From Candidatus Heimdallarchaeota archaeon LC_2 (lineage in GTDB: Archaea; Asgardarchaeota; Heimdallarchaeia; Heimdallarchaeales; Kariarchaeaceae), in NCBI GenBank assembly GCA_001940725.1, contig MDVR01000047.1, positions 6,292-70,291 of the forward strand: a stretch of 64,000 nucleotides of DNA, given 5' to 3'. The translations under genes and the position numbers were made by a program. A model generated the notes under the pieces. The model was not told where the DNA came from and ran no database searches. It worked only from the letters and a program-made list of their open reading frames with translations. Each line of letters begins with the position of its first letter. The stretch's first letter is position 1. Below are positions 54,315 through 64,000 of this stretch, piece by piece.

Positions 54315-57300
54315 ATGAGACAATCACTAGTTGTTGCTACCCTATTCGTAATTTTACTACTTCTATTCACAGGAGATCAATCATCCGCTCAAATTGGTGG
54401 AAATGTCGATACTGATACAGTATTAATAATACCATCTAATCTTGTTAATGGTGATTCTATCACTGTTAGTTCAATGACAACTTTTGGAAGTGGTCCTGTT
54501 TTTCTAGGTCAGACCACATTTTATCATCTCGATGATATACGAACAAAGGGAGACACTGATTTTGATACTAGTCTATCAATCACAGATCCTACTTTTGAAT
54601 TTAATGTAGGATCATCAATTACTCTTAGAGCAATCAGAATTCCTATTGATTCAATCTCAACAGATGCTGTCATCAAGTGGAATTTATCAGAAAGTGTCGG
54701 TACGGTTTTGGCTGAGGGTGAGATAAACATCAACGAGCAGCTCTATATGCAACAACAGGGTAGTTTGATGATAGTAATCGGATCACTCCAATCGGATGAT
54801 TTGAATAATGATAACAAGTATGCCAGTGGAATTTCATTGACTTCTGGAACCTATAAGGTTAGTATTTCACAGGATTTAATCCTTGATTTCAATTCCAAGG
54901 CGGGCAATACTTATCAGGGAGTATATGTGTATGAGGACGATATTCTTCAGAATACCTATCCCCAAATCTATCTAATGGGAGGTGCTCATAGAGAAAGGGT
55001 GACGACTGTTAACGGTGGGGCAAGTTCCACATTAACTGTATCATCTGGTACTTCTTATGTTCTTGCCTATTATGGAGATGGAACTTCGAATTTCTCCCCA
55101 TCCCATGATCTGAAAAGAATTGAAGTTGTAACCAACTCCCCTCTTACAATGTCTATGATTGATTATCAGAGTAGTCCCGGATCTTCAATTATTATCAATA
55201 CCAATGTGAAAGATGGTGTCACTCCTGTTCTGGGTGCAGATGTGGATTTCTCCATAATGTTGAATGCCATCTTAACTCCAATTGGTTCTGCAACTACTAA
55301 TAGTGCAGGGGACGTACAGATATTCTATTTGGCAGATTTAGATCCTGGGAATTATTCTATTTTTGCTGAGGCTACATATCTGACTCAATATGGAATTACA
55401 AATTCTGAACTCAGTTTAACGAGGCCGACTGCCAGTTGGTCTAACGTACAGGGTACTGCAGAATTCAGTTCTGCTGGACTTGGAATAACTTCTGTTACTG
55501 TAAGTGGAACCATAAAAACTCAGGGAGGTAATGCGATTGTCAATACACCAGTGGATATCAGAGCAGATAGTACTTTGCTAACAACTGTCTCAAGTGATGC
55601 TAATGGTGATTTTGCCTATACCCACAATGTGAATTTTATTGTCGGTACTTACACTGATTATTATTCCATAAATATTACAGATGGCTTCTGGGATGCTACT
55701 CCTGTTACTACTGATCTTGTTATCTCAAGAGGGCAAATATTCATTAATACTAATGATGTAAATATTCAATTCATTGATCAACCTACAAACATTACAGGTT
55801 TTATAACTAATACCCCGATAGAAAATGTGATCAGTACCATTCATCTGGATAAAGAGACTACTCCGGGTATTTGGGTGACTTTAGACACCAAATATTCTGA
55901 TAACTTTGATTTTATTCTGCAATCTCAATCTGCTGGGTCATTTAATTACAGAATAAGAGTAGATGAGACACCTCAGTGGACAAGTGCACTTCAACCAGTT
56001 GTGGTGACTATTGGGCCATCGAATGCAGCAATTTCAAGAGGAGTTTTACCAACCATATTTGACATTAAATATCATCAGAATTATGATTTGTCTGCCTATG
56101 TTCTCAAAGATGATCTATCAGCAATTGAAAATGCAGATGTGAAAATCACTGTTTGGGATCCTGTATTGGAGAGTAATGTGGTGATTGCCAGTGGCTTGAC
56201 TGATGCTAATGGGCTGGTTTCTCTCTCTTGGATAACCTCAGATTCTTATCTATCCCTTCCAGGATTAAGTATACCACTTACCTACTCAGCAACCCACAAT
56301 GATTTTGTTATCACTGATCTGCAGGTGTTTTTTACCATAGTATCAAGTGATGTGAGTATAACTTTGATAGACAATACCTGGATTTATGATACAACTAATA
56401 TTATCATGTTTGATACAATAGATCAATTTGGTTTTGTCGCCAATCAGGGTACACAATTCAAAGTGACAATTGAGGGTTCACTTTACACCATGACAATTGA
56501 TAGCTCTGGCCAGGGTTCAATCACACATAAGTTTGCCAACGTGGGATCTGCTTCAATGAGTATAGCAACAACTGATATCAATCCTTTCCCATACAATAGT
56601 TATTCTGATACCCTTTTGTATACAATAAGTAAGGGAGATTTTGTCATTACTGGCTCTGATGAATTTACATCCCGAGGGGAGAACCATCAATTTACATCAG
56701 TCATTAGTGATCATAATGGAATACAGTTATCCAATCCTGTGATGGTCAATCTATGGTTATTTGACGTTACTTGGATTAATCTGGGACAGGTGTCCACAGT
56801 AAATAATGCTCTAATTTCGGCAGATATTGTTCTCACTGAGGGTGTGTATACAATTGAATGGAGAATTGATGGTAATAATCTCTATAATGCCGCTTCACAA
56901 TCATACTTATTGACAGTGGATAAATCATCAACTGAAATAATATTTACCAATGCCCCCTTATCATATAATTTCAATGATATTGAGAATAATAGAAATGTTA
57001 GTCTGAAATTGTTTATTCCAATATTAAATGGGCCAGTTAGCTCTCAATTTGTTTCGATTAATTTTGTATCTGTTGATGATAGTTATTCTTGGTTCTTGCT
57101 GTCTGATAATAATGGAATTGTGAGCATAATTCTTCCCCAGCAACCAATCACTGGGATTTACACTTTGACTGCTACATTTAGTGGAAATACAAATTATTTG
57201 ACAACAAGTTCAGCAGCCAGTATAACGGTTATTGGAGTAAATACTGTACTTTCATGGAAAGTTACACCCACAAATGGCTATTATTCAGAGGATCAACTAT

Positions 57301-60300
57301 TCAGCCTACATGCAGAGGATGTTCTTGGTAATAATCTGATAGGATTTACAGTTGATCTCACTATCGGTACTGATAGTTATTCTGTCGTGACCAACAGTAC
57401 AGGAGATGCCATGTTCAATATCGATATGATATATGAGGGATCAGTCGATCTACATGTAGTTCTACAGGCAAATGGGGGATGGAACAGTCAATTCATCGAT
57501 ATCGCCATTCAATTGGAGAAGAAACAGCTATCAATTAGTTCTGAGATAAATTCAATTGAATATTCCCCCACTAATAATAATCAGGATCTTAATTTTGCAA
57601 TCCTAGTAAATTCTAATAATGATCCTTTTCTTTCAAATATGAAACTTGAACTCTACTGGTTGAATCCCTCCACTGGTCAGTTTGAATTTGTTGATATATT
57701 TTACACCGATAATAGCGGCTATCTACATATTACACTGAATTTTCCGTCAATTAATGCGGCAAATTCATATGTATTCAATTGGATAACATCTGATGTTGAT
57801 TTCCTTTCAACTCAATTGGATCAATTCTATGCTGTGACTCCCATGTCACTTGATGTGACTATCTCTTATAATTCTGGAAGTTTTATGGAGTCAACTCCTA
57901 TTGATTTCGCCATTAGAGATAGTAGTGGCCTGTTACTAAGTGGTTTGAATGTTTATATGAGCTATACTGAGACAATCATCCTTTGGTCTGGGACCACCAC
58001 AACTTCTTTTGGTACAGCCATTCTAATTTTTGAAGCGCCTTCTGTTGGTGATCTATCGATTTATTATTTGATATCTGATGCAGCTGGGAATTATTTTGTT
58101 GAAGAGGGGAATATCGTTGTTACCATAACTCCTGCTGATATTATAATGAATTATTCACTCGATGATGATCAGGGAGTTGTTACAATGATAATTGATGTTA
58201 GAGATCCAAGTAACAATGTGATCACAGAAGGAACTGTAATTATAGAAAGTTGGAGGGGTATATGGGTGACAGAGAAAACTATTTCTCTTACCCAGACTAA
58301 TTCTCATATTCTAAATATATATGCAGACGATATGCAATTTCGTATCTCATATATTGCCAATTCCCATTATTCTGGCTTTATTGTGACATTCAATCTATTC
58401 AAGCAGGATTTGATTGTTAATGGCAATCCATTTGAGATGGAAGTGGACAACGGATTACCAGTATACATTGAATTACAAGGAAATTCAACTCTGGATGGAT
58501 ATTTACTCAACATTGAAATATATGATACAAGTAATAATCAATGGATAAATTATGGTTCTTTGTATTCTTCTTTCGGAATAGTAAACGAAACTCTGCCAAT
58601 CAACCTTGGCATTGGCACCTATCAGATTAGAGTTACTATACCCGAACAGGGTTGGTATAGATTATACAATCAGGTGTTTGCTCTCGATATCACTTTGAAT
58701 CATTTCCTATTCGAAATTGATAATAGTTTATTCCTAAACGGAGTGAACAATAATATTGAGGTCAGAATAAACTCATCAACACCAGATGCAGTAACAAATG
58801 TTCAGCTTGACCTATATATAGAAGTGAATAGTGTTGGCACCAACATTGGAACTATATTTACAGATAATTTTGGTATGGCCACATTTACTTTCAATATTAT
58901 TCAACCATATGGAGAATATACATTTACAATAGTTAGTACTCAGACACTAATGGTAAAATCATCAAGTTTTGATTTCCTGGGTATAATTGGATATAACGTT
59001 AATACAGATTTCATAATTATCGATTCAATTGATTATGATCAAGGCGGTACAATTTCCGTACTATTAACAGATCACAAAGATCAATTAATGATCAATTCCC
59101 AAGTGGATGTTTTCTATTCTCTATTTGATCCTGTTTCCCAATCCTATGTGGGACAGCAATTTCTCGGTACTGTATATTCTAACAATTCCGGATTTATCCT
59201 AATAGATATTCCTGCAATTATTTTAATGAGTGAAAGTATCAGAATTACAATATCACTTAACGATCAGTTGATTATTGGTAATTCTATTTTCAGCCATGAT
59301 TTTAATGTTTCAAAATCCACTCCAATTATTACCTATCAGATCAATGATTTGGGAGTTAGTCAATATGCCACAATTACAGTAATAGTAGTCAACATCGATG
59401 ATTATTCACTTGCTGGTGATATTTCTTGGAAATTGAATAGTGGATCTCAGGAAACAATTATTGAGGGTTCGGGTAGTTTAGAGAAAATAAATGGGATTTT
59501 TCAGTTCTCTTTTGATATTCCGGCAATTTATATTGGTGAGTTTCTAATGGTTTTGGATTTCCATGATACAAATACACTTCAGAAATATCTGGATGCATCA
59601 ATTGTCTTTGATTTTGGCTGGGCTAAGTCGGATGTAACTGCGGAATTTCGGACCCCAAATATCATTTTCCAGTCGACTTATAATATCTCATTTGTGGTTT
59701 CAGATCAACTAGATCTACACCCCTTAACAGGAATAGAGATTGATTTAACTATTGGTACAATGACCTTCTACGGAGTTACAGATAACTCTGGTTTGGTTGT
59801 ATTCCAATTAGATCTTGTACCAGGGATATACAATATTAATTTAGATATTGCTTCGTCGATATTAATTAATGAATTTGATAACACATATGAGTTGCAAATA
59901 TTGAGGGGTAATGCTCCAATAATTCTTCATTCCCCTGCAAACTATTCACAAATTGCTTCTTCTGTTAGTATGGAAGTATTCGATTCTATAATCTATGATG
60001 GTTTTGATGAGCATTACAATCTATCTGTCTTCAGGGATAATATACTAGTAACTGATGTTGTTTGGTACCTCTCCGATGGATCAATAACAATATATCCTAA
60101 CAATCTCGATAGTATTGCACATCTATATCCAGGATCATATCGTGTGGAACTGACGAGATATCATCCATACTATACTAATTCCACTACTTCACAAGATTTT
60201 ATAATCTCTCCAATGTCTGTTGAATTCAAATACAGAATTGAAAACATCAATGGTACTGAATACCTTACGATTTCTTATCCTGAAAATACAGAGGTAGATA

Positions 60301-60632
60301 TTGAATTCACAACAAGACTCAGAAACACGGATCTAGCTGATGAGGTGTATTATACTAATACTGATCTGATCATCATACCTTGGGATAGGGGAACTATTAC
60401 CATCCTTATTGCGGGAACAGGTTATGTTGGAGGGCAAGCAACAGGCACTCATGATATATCGTCAACCATCAGTAATTCTACCTCTTCAGCTATTAATTCT
60501 ACAGGGAATTATGATGATACCAATTTCGGATCATTCATGAGTATCAAAACTGCTCAGGCAATAGGTGGAGTTGTGCTTTTCTCGAGTGTTGCAATTCCCT
60601 TTGCTCAAAAATACTTCAAGAGGAGGAAATGA
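54315..60632 (+). CDS. giant surface protein with Ig-like domains, 2105 aa
   Basis: Signal peptide (LVVATLFVILLLLFTGDQSSAQ), then about 2000 residues of Ser/Thr/Asn-rich beta-sandwich units of roughly 90-110 residues, with recurring motifs such as SVTLNGTI-like, TDANGLVS, SSDANGDFAY, NNSGFILID and NSTGDAMFN typical of bacterial Ig-like (Big) and PKD-like adhesin domains. A C-terminal TM (AQAIGGVVLFSSVAIPFAQKYF) and a KRRK tail anchor it in the membrane. No LPxTG or archaeosortase signal seen. Probably an adhesin or S-layer-type protein. The HAD gene follows within 40 bases. Confidence 0.75.
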   Translation: MRQSLVVATLFVILLLLFTGDQSSAQIGGNVDTDTVLIIPSNLVNGDSITVSSMTTFGSGPVFLGQTTFYHLDDIRTKGDTDFDTSLSITDPTFEFNVGSSITLRAIRIPIDSISTDAVIKWNLSESVGTVLAEGEININEQLYMQQQGSLMIVIGSLQSDDLNNDNKYASGISLTSGTYKVSISQDLILDFNSKAGNTYQGVYVYEDDILQNTYPQIYLMGGAHRERVTTVNGGASSTLTVSSGTSYVLAYYGDGTSNFSPSHDLKRIEVVTNSPLTMSMIDYQSSPGSSIIINTNVKDGVTPVLGADVDFSIMLNAILTPIGSATTNSAGDVQIFYLADLDPGNYSIFAEATYLTQYGITNSELSLTRPTASWSNVQGTAEFSSAGLGITSVTVSGTIKTQGGNAIVNTPVDIRADSTLLTTVSSDANGDFAYTHNVNFIVGTYTDYYSINITDGFWDATPVTTDLVISRGQIFINTNDVNIQFIDQPTNITGFITNTPIENVISTIHLDKETTPGIWVTLDTKYSDNFDFILQSQSAGSFNYRIRVDETPQWTSALQPVVVTIGPSNAAISRGVLPTIFDIKYHQNYDLSAYVLKDDLSAIENADVKITVWDPVLESNVVIASGLTDANGLVSLSWITSDSYLSLPGLSIPLTYSATHNDFVITDLQVFFTIVSSDVSITLIDNTWIYDTTNIIMFDTIDQFGFVANQGTQFKVTIEGSLYTMTIDSSGQGSITHKFANVGSASMSIATTDINPFPYNSYSDTLLYTISKGDFVITGSDEFTSRGENHQFTSVISDHNGIQLSNPVMVNLWLFDVTWINLGQVSTVNNALISADIVLTEGVYTIEWRIDGNNLYNAASQSYLLTVDKSSTEIIFTNAPLSYNFNDIENNRNVSLKLFIPILNGPVSSQFVSINFVSVDDSYSWFLLSDNNGIVSIILPQQPITGIYTLTATFSGNTNYLTTSSAASITVIGVNTVLSWKVTPTNGYYSEDQLFSLHAEDVLGNNLIGFTVDLTIGTDSYSVVTNSTGDAMFNIDMIYEGSVDLHVVLQANGGWNSQFIDIAIQLEKKQLSISSEINSIEYSPTNNNQDLNFAILVNSNNDPFLSNMKLELYWLNPSTGQFEFVDIFYTDNSGYLHITLNFPSINAANSYVFNWITSDVDFLSTQLDQFYAVTPMSLDVTISYNSGSFMESTPIDFAIRDSSGLLLSGLNVYMSYTETIILWSGTTTTSFGTAILIFEAPSVGDLSIYYLISDAAGNYFVEEGNIVVTITPADIIMNYSLDDDQGVVTMIIDVRDPSNNVITEGTVIIESWRGIWVTEKTISLTQTNSHILNIYADDMQFRISYIANSHYSGFIVTFNLFKQDLIVNGNPFEMEVDNGLPVYIELQGNSTLDGYLLNIEIYDTSNNQWINYGSLYSSFGIVNETLPINLGIGTYQIRVTIPEQGWYRLYNQVFALDITLNHFLFEIDNSLFLNGVNNNIEVRINSSTPDAVTNVQLDLYIEVNSVGTNIGTIFTDNFGMATFTFNIIQPYGEYTFTIVSTQTLMVKSSSFDFLGIIGYNVNTDFIIIDSIDYDQGGTISVLLTDHKDQLMINSQVDVFYSLFDPVSQSYVGQQFLGTVYSNNSGFILIDIPAIILMSESIRITISLNDQLIIGNSIFSHDFNVSKSTPIITYQINDLGVSQYATITVIVVNIDDYSLAGDISWKLNSGSQETIIEGSGSLEKINGIFQFSFDIPAIYIGEFLMVLDFHDTNTLQKYLDASIVFDFGWAKSDVTAEFRTPNIIFQSTYNISFVVSDQLDLHPLTGIEIDLTIGTMTFYGVTDNSGLVVFQLDLVPGIYNINLDIASSILINEFDNTYELQILRGNAPIILHSPANYSQIASSVSMEVFDSIIYDGFDEHYNLSVFRDNILVTDVVWYLSDGSITIYPNNLDSIAHLYPGSYRVELTRYHPYYTNSTTSQDFIISPMSVEFKYRIENINGTEYLTISYPENTEVDIEFTTRLRNTDLADEVYYTNTDLIIIPWDRGTITILIAGTGYVGGQATGTHDISSTISNSTSSAINSTGNYDDTNFGSFMSIKTAQAIGGVVLFSSVAIPFAQKYFKRRK

Positions 60633-60669
60633 ATCTGTGTTTAAATATCTAATACACAATATCCATCGA

Positions 60670-61437
60670 ATGAACAACAATAATAACCTCCTGGTTTTTG
60701 ATCTGGGGAATACCCTGTATCCCTCTTCATTACAGTTCCAGGCCATGAGAAAAGTTATGAGGCTTCACGGATTGGGTGATATAAATTATCGTGAATTATA
60801 TGATTATTTCAAGAATATTCTTCCTTTTGTGGGTGGTGCTTTGGATTTGTCATTTGTATCGGCAGTCTTACGAAAAATCAATCCAATCCCTGAGGTTGAT
60901 GCCATCACAATACTTACTGATTATCGACAATCGCTTTATGATCTAATTAAACAGTATATACTAACAGACCCCAATGGAACTTGGAAATATCTCAGAGATA
61001 TGTCTGATGATCACCATCTGGGTATACTTAGTGATAATAATATTGAGACCAAAGAATTATGGCTTGAGGTATTGAAAGAGACTGATAACGATATCTTTGA
61101 TTTCTTCATTGTTTCTGAGGAAGTGGGGGTATCCAAACCCAACTTAAGAATGTTTTTTGAAATTAAAAAGCAGCTTGATCCAGCAATTAGATTTGACGAA
61201 ATTTATTACTTTGGTGATAATCTCATTAGAGATGGAGTTTCTGCGTTCTATGGTATGATCTTTGTCCATGTTAACGGTTTTGTGACACCTACTATTCAGA
61301 AACGACAGCCATATAGACCTGATAAAACACTCATTTCAATCGATTTCGTTAATCACGATTCCCTCTTATCACTACAGTATTCCAATGATTCAATCACTAA
61401 CTCTGAAATTATACCAGTAAAATCTTCTTACGTCTGA
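60670..61437 (+). CDS. HAD-superfamily phosphatase
   Basis: 255 aa from the ATG at 60670 (MNNNNNLLVFDLGNTL), which lies 25 bases after a TTTAAATAT TATA box; longer starts would overlap the surface-protein gene. Motif I FDLGNTLY (Asp nucleophile, DLGN variant as in YihX-like phosphatases), motif II LSDNN, motif III Lys in GVSKPN, motif IV YFGDNLIRDG. The order fits a class IA HAD phosphatase with a helical cap. Substrate unknown. Confidence 0.8.
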   Translation: MNNNNNLLVFDLGNTLYPSSLQFQAMRKVMRLHGLGDINYRELYDYFKNILPFVGGALDLSFVSAVLRKINPIPEVDAITILTDYRQSLYDLIKQYILTDPNGTWKYLRDMSDDHHLGILSDNNIETKELWLEVLKETDNDIFDFFIVSEEVGVSKPNLRMFFEIKKQLDPAIRFDEIYYFGDNLIRDGVSAFYGMIFVHVNGFVTPTIQKRQPYRPDKTLISIDFVNHDSLLSLQYSNDSITNSEIIPVKSSYV

Positions 61438-61443
61438 ATCAAT

Positions 61444-61890
61444 CTAGCTTGTCTCAAATTCAATTAAATATCTAATACTAAAGCACATTAGTTGATTAAA
61501 TCGATCGATCCAGACTATTTCATTTCTTGTTGATGCTACTTCATAGTTTAAATCCTTAGGTGAATTGATATCAGGAGGAGTGATATCGGCAGTTAAACCC
61601 CCATCTACAATCGTCCAACCGAATGTATCAATAATATACTGTCTTGTCGCAGTGTCAGTATAAAATGAATTGCCGCCATCAAAGCTTACCCCAGTTTGTA
61701 AAAATAATGCTGCCCAACCCACTAACAAGTTATCGTAATTTGCAGTAGATAAACTCGCATCTGTGACCATTTTAGCGATGGTGGTAAGACTAGAAACATC
61801 CCAATTACCAATGGGCTGATTGAATGAGGTCGATATATTAACATTCGATCGATCAGAGGGAAAACTAATAGGAGAAACTGGAAATTAGAA
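61444..61890 (-). pseudogene. BspA-like (DUF285) surface-protein remnant
   Basis: The frame encodes one complete DUF285-type repeat (FNQPIGNWDVSSLTTIAKM) followed by the family's DNLLVGWA, FDGGNSFYTD and QYIIDTFGWTI stretch and the start of a beta domain (SPKDLNYEVASTRNEIVWI), then a short unrelated tail. A TAA opens the frame at about 61890, so no start or signal peptide remains. A truncated copy of a multi-repeat LRR surface protein. Confidence 0.6.
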
Positions 61891-61946
61891 AAATCATCTC
61901 CAATGAATTGAAAAAGGTTCATAAAGCTCTATTAATTATCTGATAT

Positions 61947-62180
61947 ATGAAAACCTACTTGCTATTATGGCACTCCAGTGAAGGTGAAAATCCATTAAAA
62001 GTTATGCAAAAACTAACTTCTATAGGTTTTAAACCTATTATAGGACACTATGACCTTGAATATGATCATGGTAGGGAGATTGATGTAGCAGATATAATGG
62101 ATTTGGCAATTATTGTACATGAGACTCTCAGAGGATCTGGGGTTTTGTATAAGCTTGAGACACCTGAATCTGGGTACTAA
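61947..62180 (+). CDS. small conserved-looking protein, 77 aa
   Basis: Compact alpha/beta protein (TYLLLWHSSEGENPLKVMQKL, GFKPIIGHYDLEYDHGREI, IIVHETLRGSGVLYKLET, given in parts) of the type often conserved as a single-domain archaeal protein of unknown function. No membrane segment. Monocistronic. Confidence 0.5.
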   Translation: MKTYLLLWHSSEGENPLKVMQKLTSIGFKPIIGHYDLEYDHGREIDVADIMDLAIIVHETLRGSGVLYKLETPESGY

Positions 62181-62377
62181 ATTGCGATGAATCTCGATCG
62201 ATCGATATAAATATCTAATATTTTAACACATTAATTGATTAAAGAAAATCAGATTTCATAAATCCGAATTGCGTATTAGGATGATACTACGCACTTGGAA
62301 TTTTATGCAAATTTATAGATCGAAAAAATATAATACTAGAGGTTCTTGTTAAATCCTCAAATAAATATCTAGCTCCG

Positions 62378-62737
62378 TTAAACTTTTTGAGGTTGCTCCA
62401 TACTGTTTACTACGCATTCAATCATTTCTTTAGAAGGACATCCCTTACTTTCTTTACAATCATACAATCGGCATGCATTTTTTTCATATAGTGATCCAAT
62501 TAGCAGTTGTTGATTTTTCGCTAATTTATAATAGCAATCTTCGACATCGACGCCATTGAGTTTAACTGTTGGAGAGCCTTTAAATCTAAACAATCCAGCA
62601 TCTTTATTGTCCAATACAGGGATAAGCTTAATATCGGCGAATTTTTCATTTTCGCCAACGAAATCACAGATAATCTCGCATGCTTTTGTATAATTTGGAC
62701 ATCCATGATGATAAAAGATTTCAAATTCCAAGACCAT
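62378..62737 (-). CDS. thioredoxin-like protein, 119 aa
   Basis: Thioredoxin-fold family with HGCPNYTKAC near the N-terminus, a GSPTVKLNGVDV strand-turn with the cis-Pro-like position, and a C-terminal Cys cluster (CRLYDCKESKGCPSKE). Similar small proteins are annotated as DF family or DUF2703-type. Reductase or metal/organomercurial-related carrier roles are known for relatives. Isolated gene. Confidence 0.6.
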   Translation of the reverse strand: MVLEFEIFYHHGCPNYTKACEIICDFVGENEKFADIKLIPVLDNKDAGLFRFKGSPTVKLNGVDVEDCYYKLAKNQQLLIGSLYEKNACRLYDCKESKGCPSKEMIECVVNSMEQPQKV

Positions 62738-62888
62738 TTGGTATTCTATTCCCCTCGTATTATTTAATATGTGGCTTTTAGTCAGTTGATTGATCGATCT
62801 GCTTTGACATTTACATTTGACCCAGTTTCAGAGGATTAGACTTACCCATTCCTTCGATCGATTGTTATCATTAATAATTAGTGAGACA

Positions 62889-63971
62889 TCAACTCCACTC
62901 AAATTTTATGAGCGATTGCTCATAATGTTGCCAAGCTGAAAGCTTGGCTGCATATCCTGCTTCTTGACCAAAATAACGTTCCTGGGGAGTCATTTTGGTT
63001 GAGGAATGAATTCGAACCTTATTGTAAAACCCTCTCCAGTTATCTACCGCTTCCTGAAGCTCATCAATCGTTTTGGTGAAGACCAAATCTCGAGCCTCAT
63101 ATTGTAGACTCTGTTGCACTCTTTCCACTTTTCCTGTAGTCTGGGGATGTCGAAATCTTGATTTGATACCTCGAATCTTGTATTTTTTCAAAAATGCTTC
63201 AAACTCTTTTGTGTGATTCCTCGATGGGTTATGCACAAATTGTGATCCATTATCATGAAGTATGGCTTCTGGGACGCCATATTTTACGACTAATTTTTCC
63301 AATGTATCCACCCATGATGCTGTAGTTTGGTTATCTGATATCACTGCGGCCAGATTGTATCTGGAATGGTCATCAATCACATTATAGGCAAATAGCTTCC
63401 CTGGTTTGTAAAATGGACCCACATTATCAATCTGCCATAATTCGTTAGGTTTGCCTCGTTCAAATCTCTTGTAATACACCTTCTTCTTACGGTTTCTTCT
63501 TAATTTACCCTTTCCTACCTTTCTCAACTGATATTGGGTTGTCGATTCTGAAATGTATCTTTGACCTTCCAATGAGATCGCAGATGCGATGGTTCGAGAT
63601 GATAATTGACGGTCTCGCAACTCAAAGATGCGTGATAAAATCGGTGATGGAAGCCTACTGGATCTCGGACCTGGTTTCTTGGGAATAATACCATCCAGTC
63701 CAAATTCGCTGTAATTCTTGGATTTTCTATAATAAGTCGATCTGGCAACTCCAAAACTTTCCAAGATCTGGTCAATCGATTTATCATGGTGTTTTGATCG
63801 AGGATCCGACCGATCCTCTATGGTCTGAACGAGAGAGATAAATGCTCTCACTTTCATTTTCTTATCTAGGACTTGCTTTAGTTTGGACATAAGCAATTCA
63901 ACTTCTGCAGGTCCTACTTCTTCGTTATGTAATATCTGCGTGACATGTCTAGCAATTGACATGTGTCCCAT
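62889..63971 (-). CDS. IS481/IS3-type transposase (integrase core)
   Basis: 360 aa. N-terminal HTH (DQILESFGVARSTYYRKSKNYSEFG), then an rve integrase core with the DDE triad: Asp in WQIDNVGPF, Asp in ILHDNGSQFV, Glu in GKVERVQQSL. C-terminal basic/aromatic region. The reading frame looks intact. The right end is within 30 bases of the window edge, so terminal repeats cannot be checked. Confidence 0.9.
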   Translation of the reverse strand: MGHMSIARHVTQILHNEEVGPAEVELLMSKLKQVLDKKMKVRAFISLVQTIEDRSDPRSKHHDKSIDQILESFGVARSTYYRKSKNYSEFGLDGIIPKKPGPRSSRLPSPILSRIFELRDRQLSSRTIASAISLEGQRYISESTTQYQLRKVGKGKLRRNRKKKVYYKRFERGKPNELWQIDNVGPFYKPGKLFAYNVIDDHSRYNLAAVISDNQTTASWVDTLEKLVVKYGVPEAILHDNGSQFVHNPSRNHTKEFEAFLKKYKIRGIKSRFRHPQTTGKVERVQQSLQYEARDLVFTKTIDELQEAVDNWRGFYNKVRIHSSTKMTPQERYFGQEAGYAAKLSAWQHYEQSLIKFEWS

Positions 63972-64000
63972 TAATTATTGCTGTTCATAATCGATCGATC

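Noticed and set aside
54699..54712. GTCGGTACGGTTTTGG in the surface-protein gene resembling the polB remnant and the 405-bp repeat
   Set aside because: Only about 15 bases match and the context is an ordinary coding sequence; treated as chance.
61722..61922. 66-aa minus-strand ORF overlapping the BspA-like remnant
   Set aside because: The overlapping frame carries the recognisable DUF285 repeat; this one is a shadow.
1..64000. Global reassignment of TAG to a sense codon
   Set aside because: TAG ends several normal genes here (for example at 7268, 21936, 27378, 30572 and 47334) with no coherent continuation.
1..64000. CRISPR arrays and tRNA genes
   Set aside because: I scanned intergenic regions for regular repeats and for cloverleaf-type GC-rich stretches and found none.

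Overview
The window looks like part of an Asgard archaeal genome, or of a large genetic element living in one. It is AT-rich (about one third G+C by eye). It encodes RadA-type recombinases, an archaeal family B DNA polymerase, XPD/Rad3-type helicases and a Rab/Ras-like small GTPase. Many genes start 24-30 bases downstream of a TATA box (CTTAAATA / TTATATAA), as in leaderless archaeal transcription. I saw no rRNA, tRNA, ribosomal protein or central metabolism gene in 64 kb, and no CRISPR array. That gene content, plus replication genes, IS remnants, a BRO-type antirepressor and a TnpB, is compatible with a plasmid-, virus- or Borg-like element or an integrated island, but the sequence alone does not prove it.

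Layout. 1-3.3 kb: broken secreted thrombospondin-type-3 (calcium-binding) gene, a small orphan ORF and a transposase remnant. 3.3-15 kb: RadA-like gene 1, a two-TM protein, an LRR protein, a secreted protein, a large TPR regulator, then an operon-like series on the minus strand (longin/roadblock-like protein, coiled coil, helical TPR-like protein, RadA-like gene 2). 15-31 kb: possible winged-helix protein, XPD-like helicase 1, dUTPase, a 962-aa protein with a possible TFIIB/cyclin-like region, a tail-anchored mini-protein, a very large acidic protein, and several membrane proteins, some coupled by ATGA overlaps. 31-37 kb: the polB locus, with a HEPN-like gene upstream and, downstream, a trypsin-like protease and a BRO-like antirepressor followed by a 26-codon degenerate copy of the polB 3' end. 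37-41 kb: coiled coil, RadA-like gene 3, TnpB with a lost RuvC-I aspartate, and a zinc-ribbon membrane protein. 41-50 kb: an accessory segment flanked by two copies of a 405-bp repeat, holding a PD-(D/E)XK nuclease, an Nmad3 (DNA-modification-associated) protein, a gene with one in-frame amber codon, a frameshifted Cys-rich gene and hypotheticals. 50-62 kb: Rab-like GTPase, XPD-like helicase 2, an unknown 506-aa protein, a 2105-aa surface protein and a HAD phosphatase. 62-64 kb: remnant of a BspA-like surface protein, small genes and an IS481-like transposase.

How the genes may fit together. Three divergent RadA paralogues, two XPD-like helicases, PolB and dUTPase form an informational toolkit for replication, repair and dUTP control. 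The large unknown proteins sit among them with similar promoters and starts, so they may belong to the same programme. PolB and a zinc-ribbon membrane protein share an almost identical promoter element 9 kb apart, which suggests co-regulation. The accessory insertions around polB and between the 405-bp repeats look like later arrivals. All functional statements come from reading motifs by eye; no database search was run.
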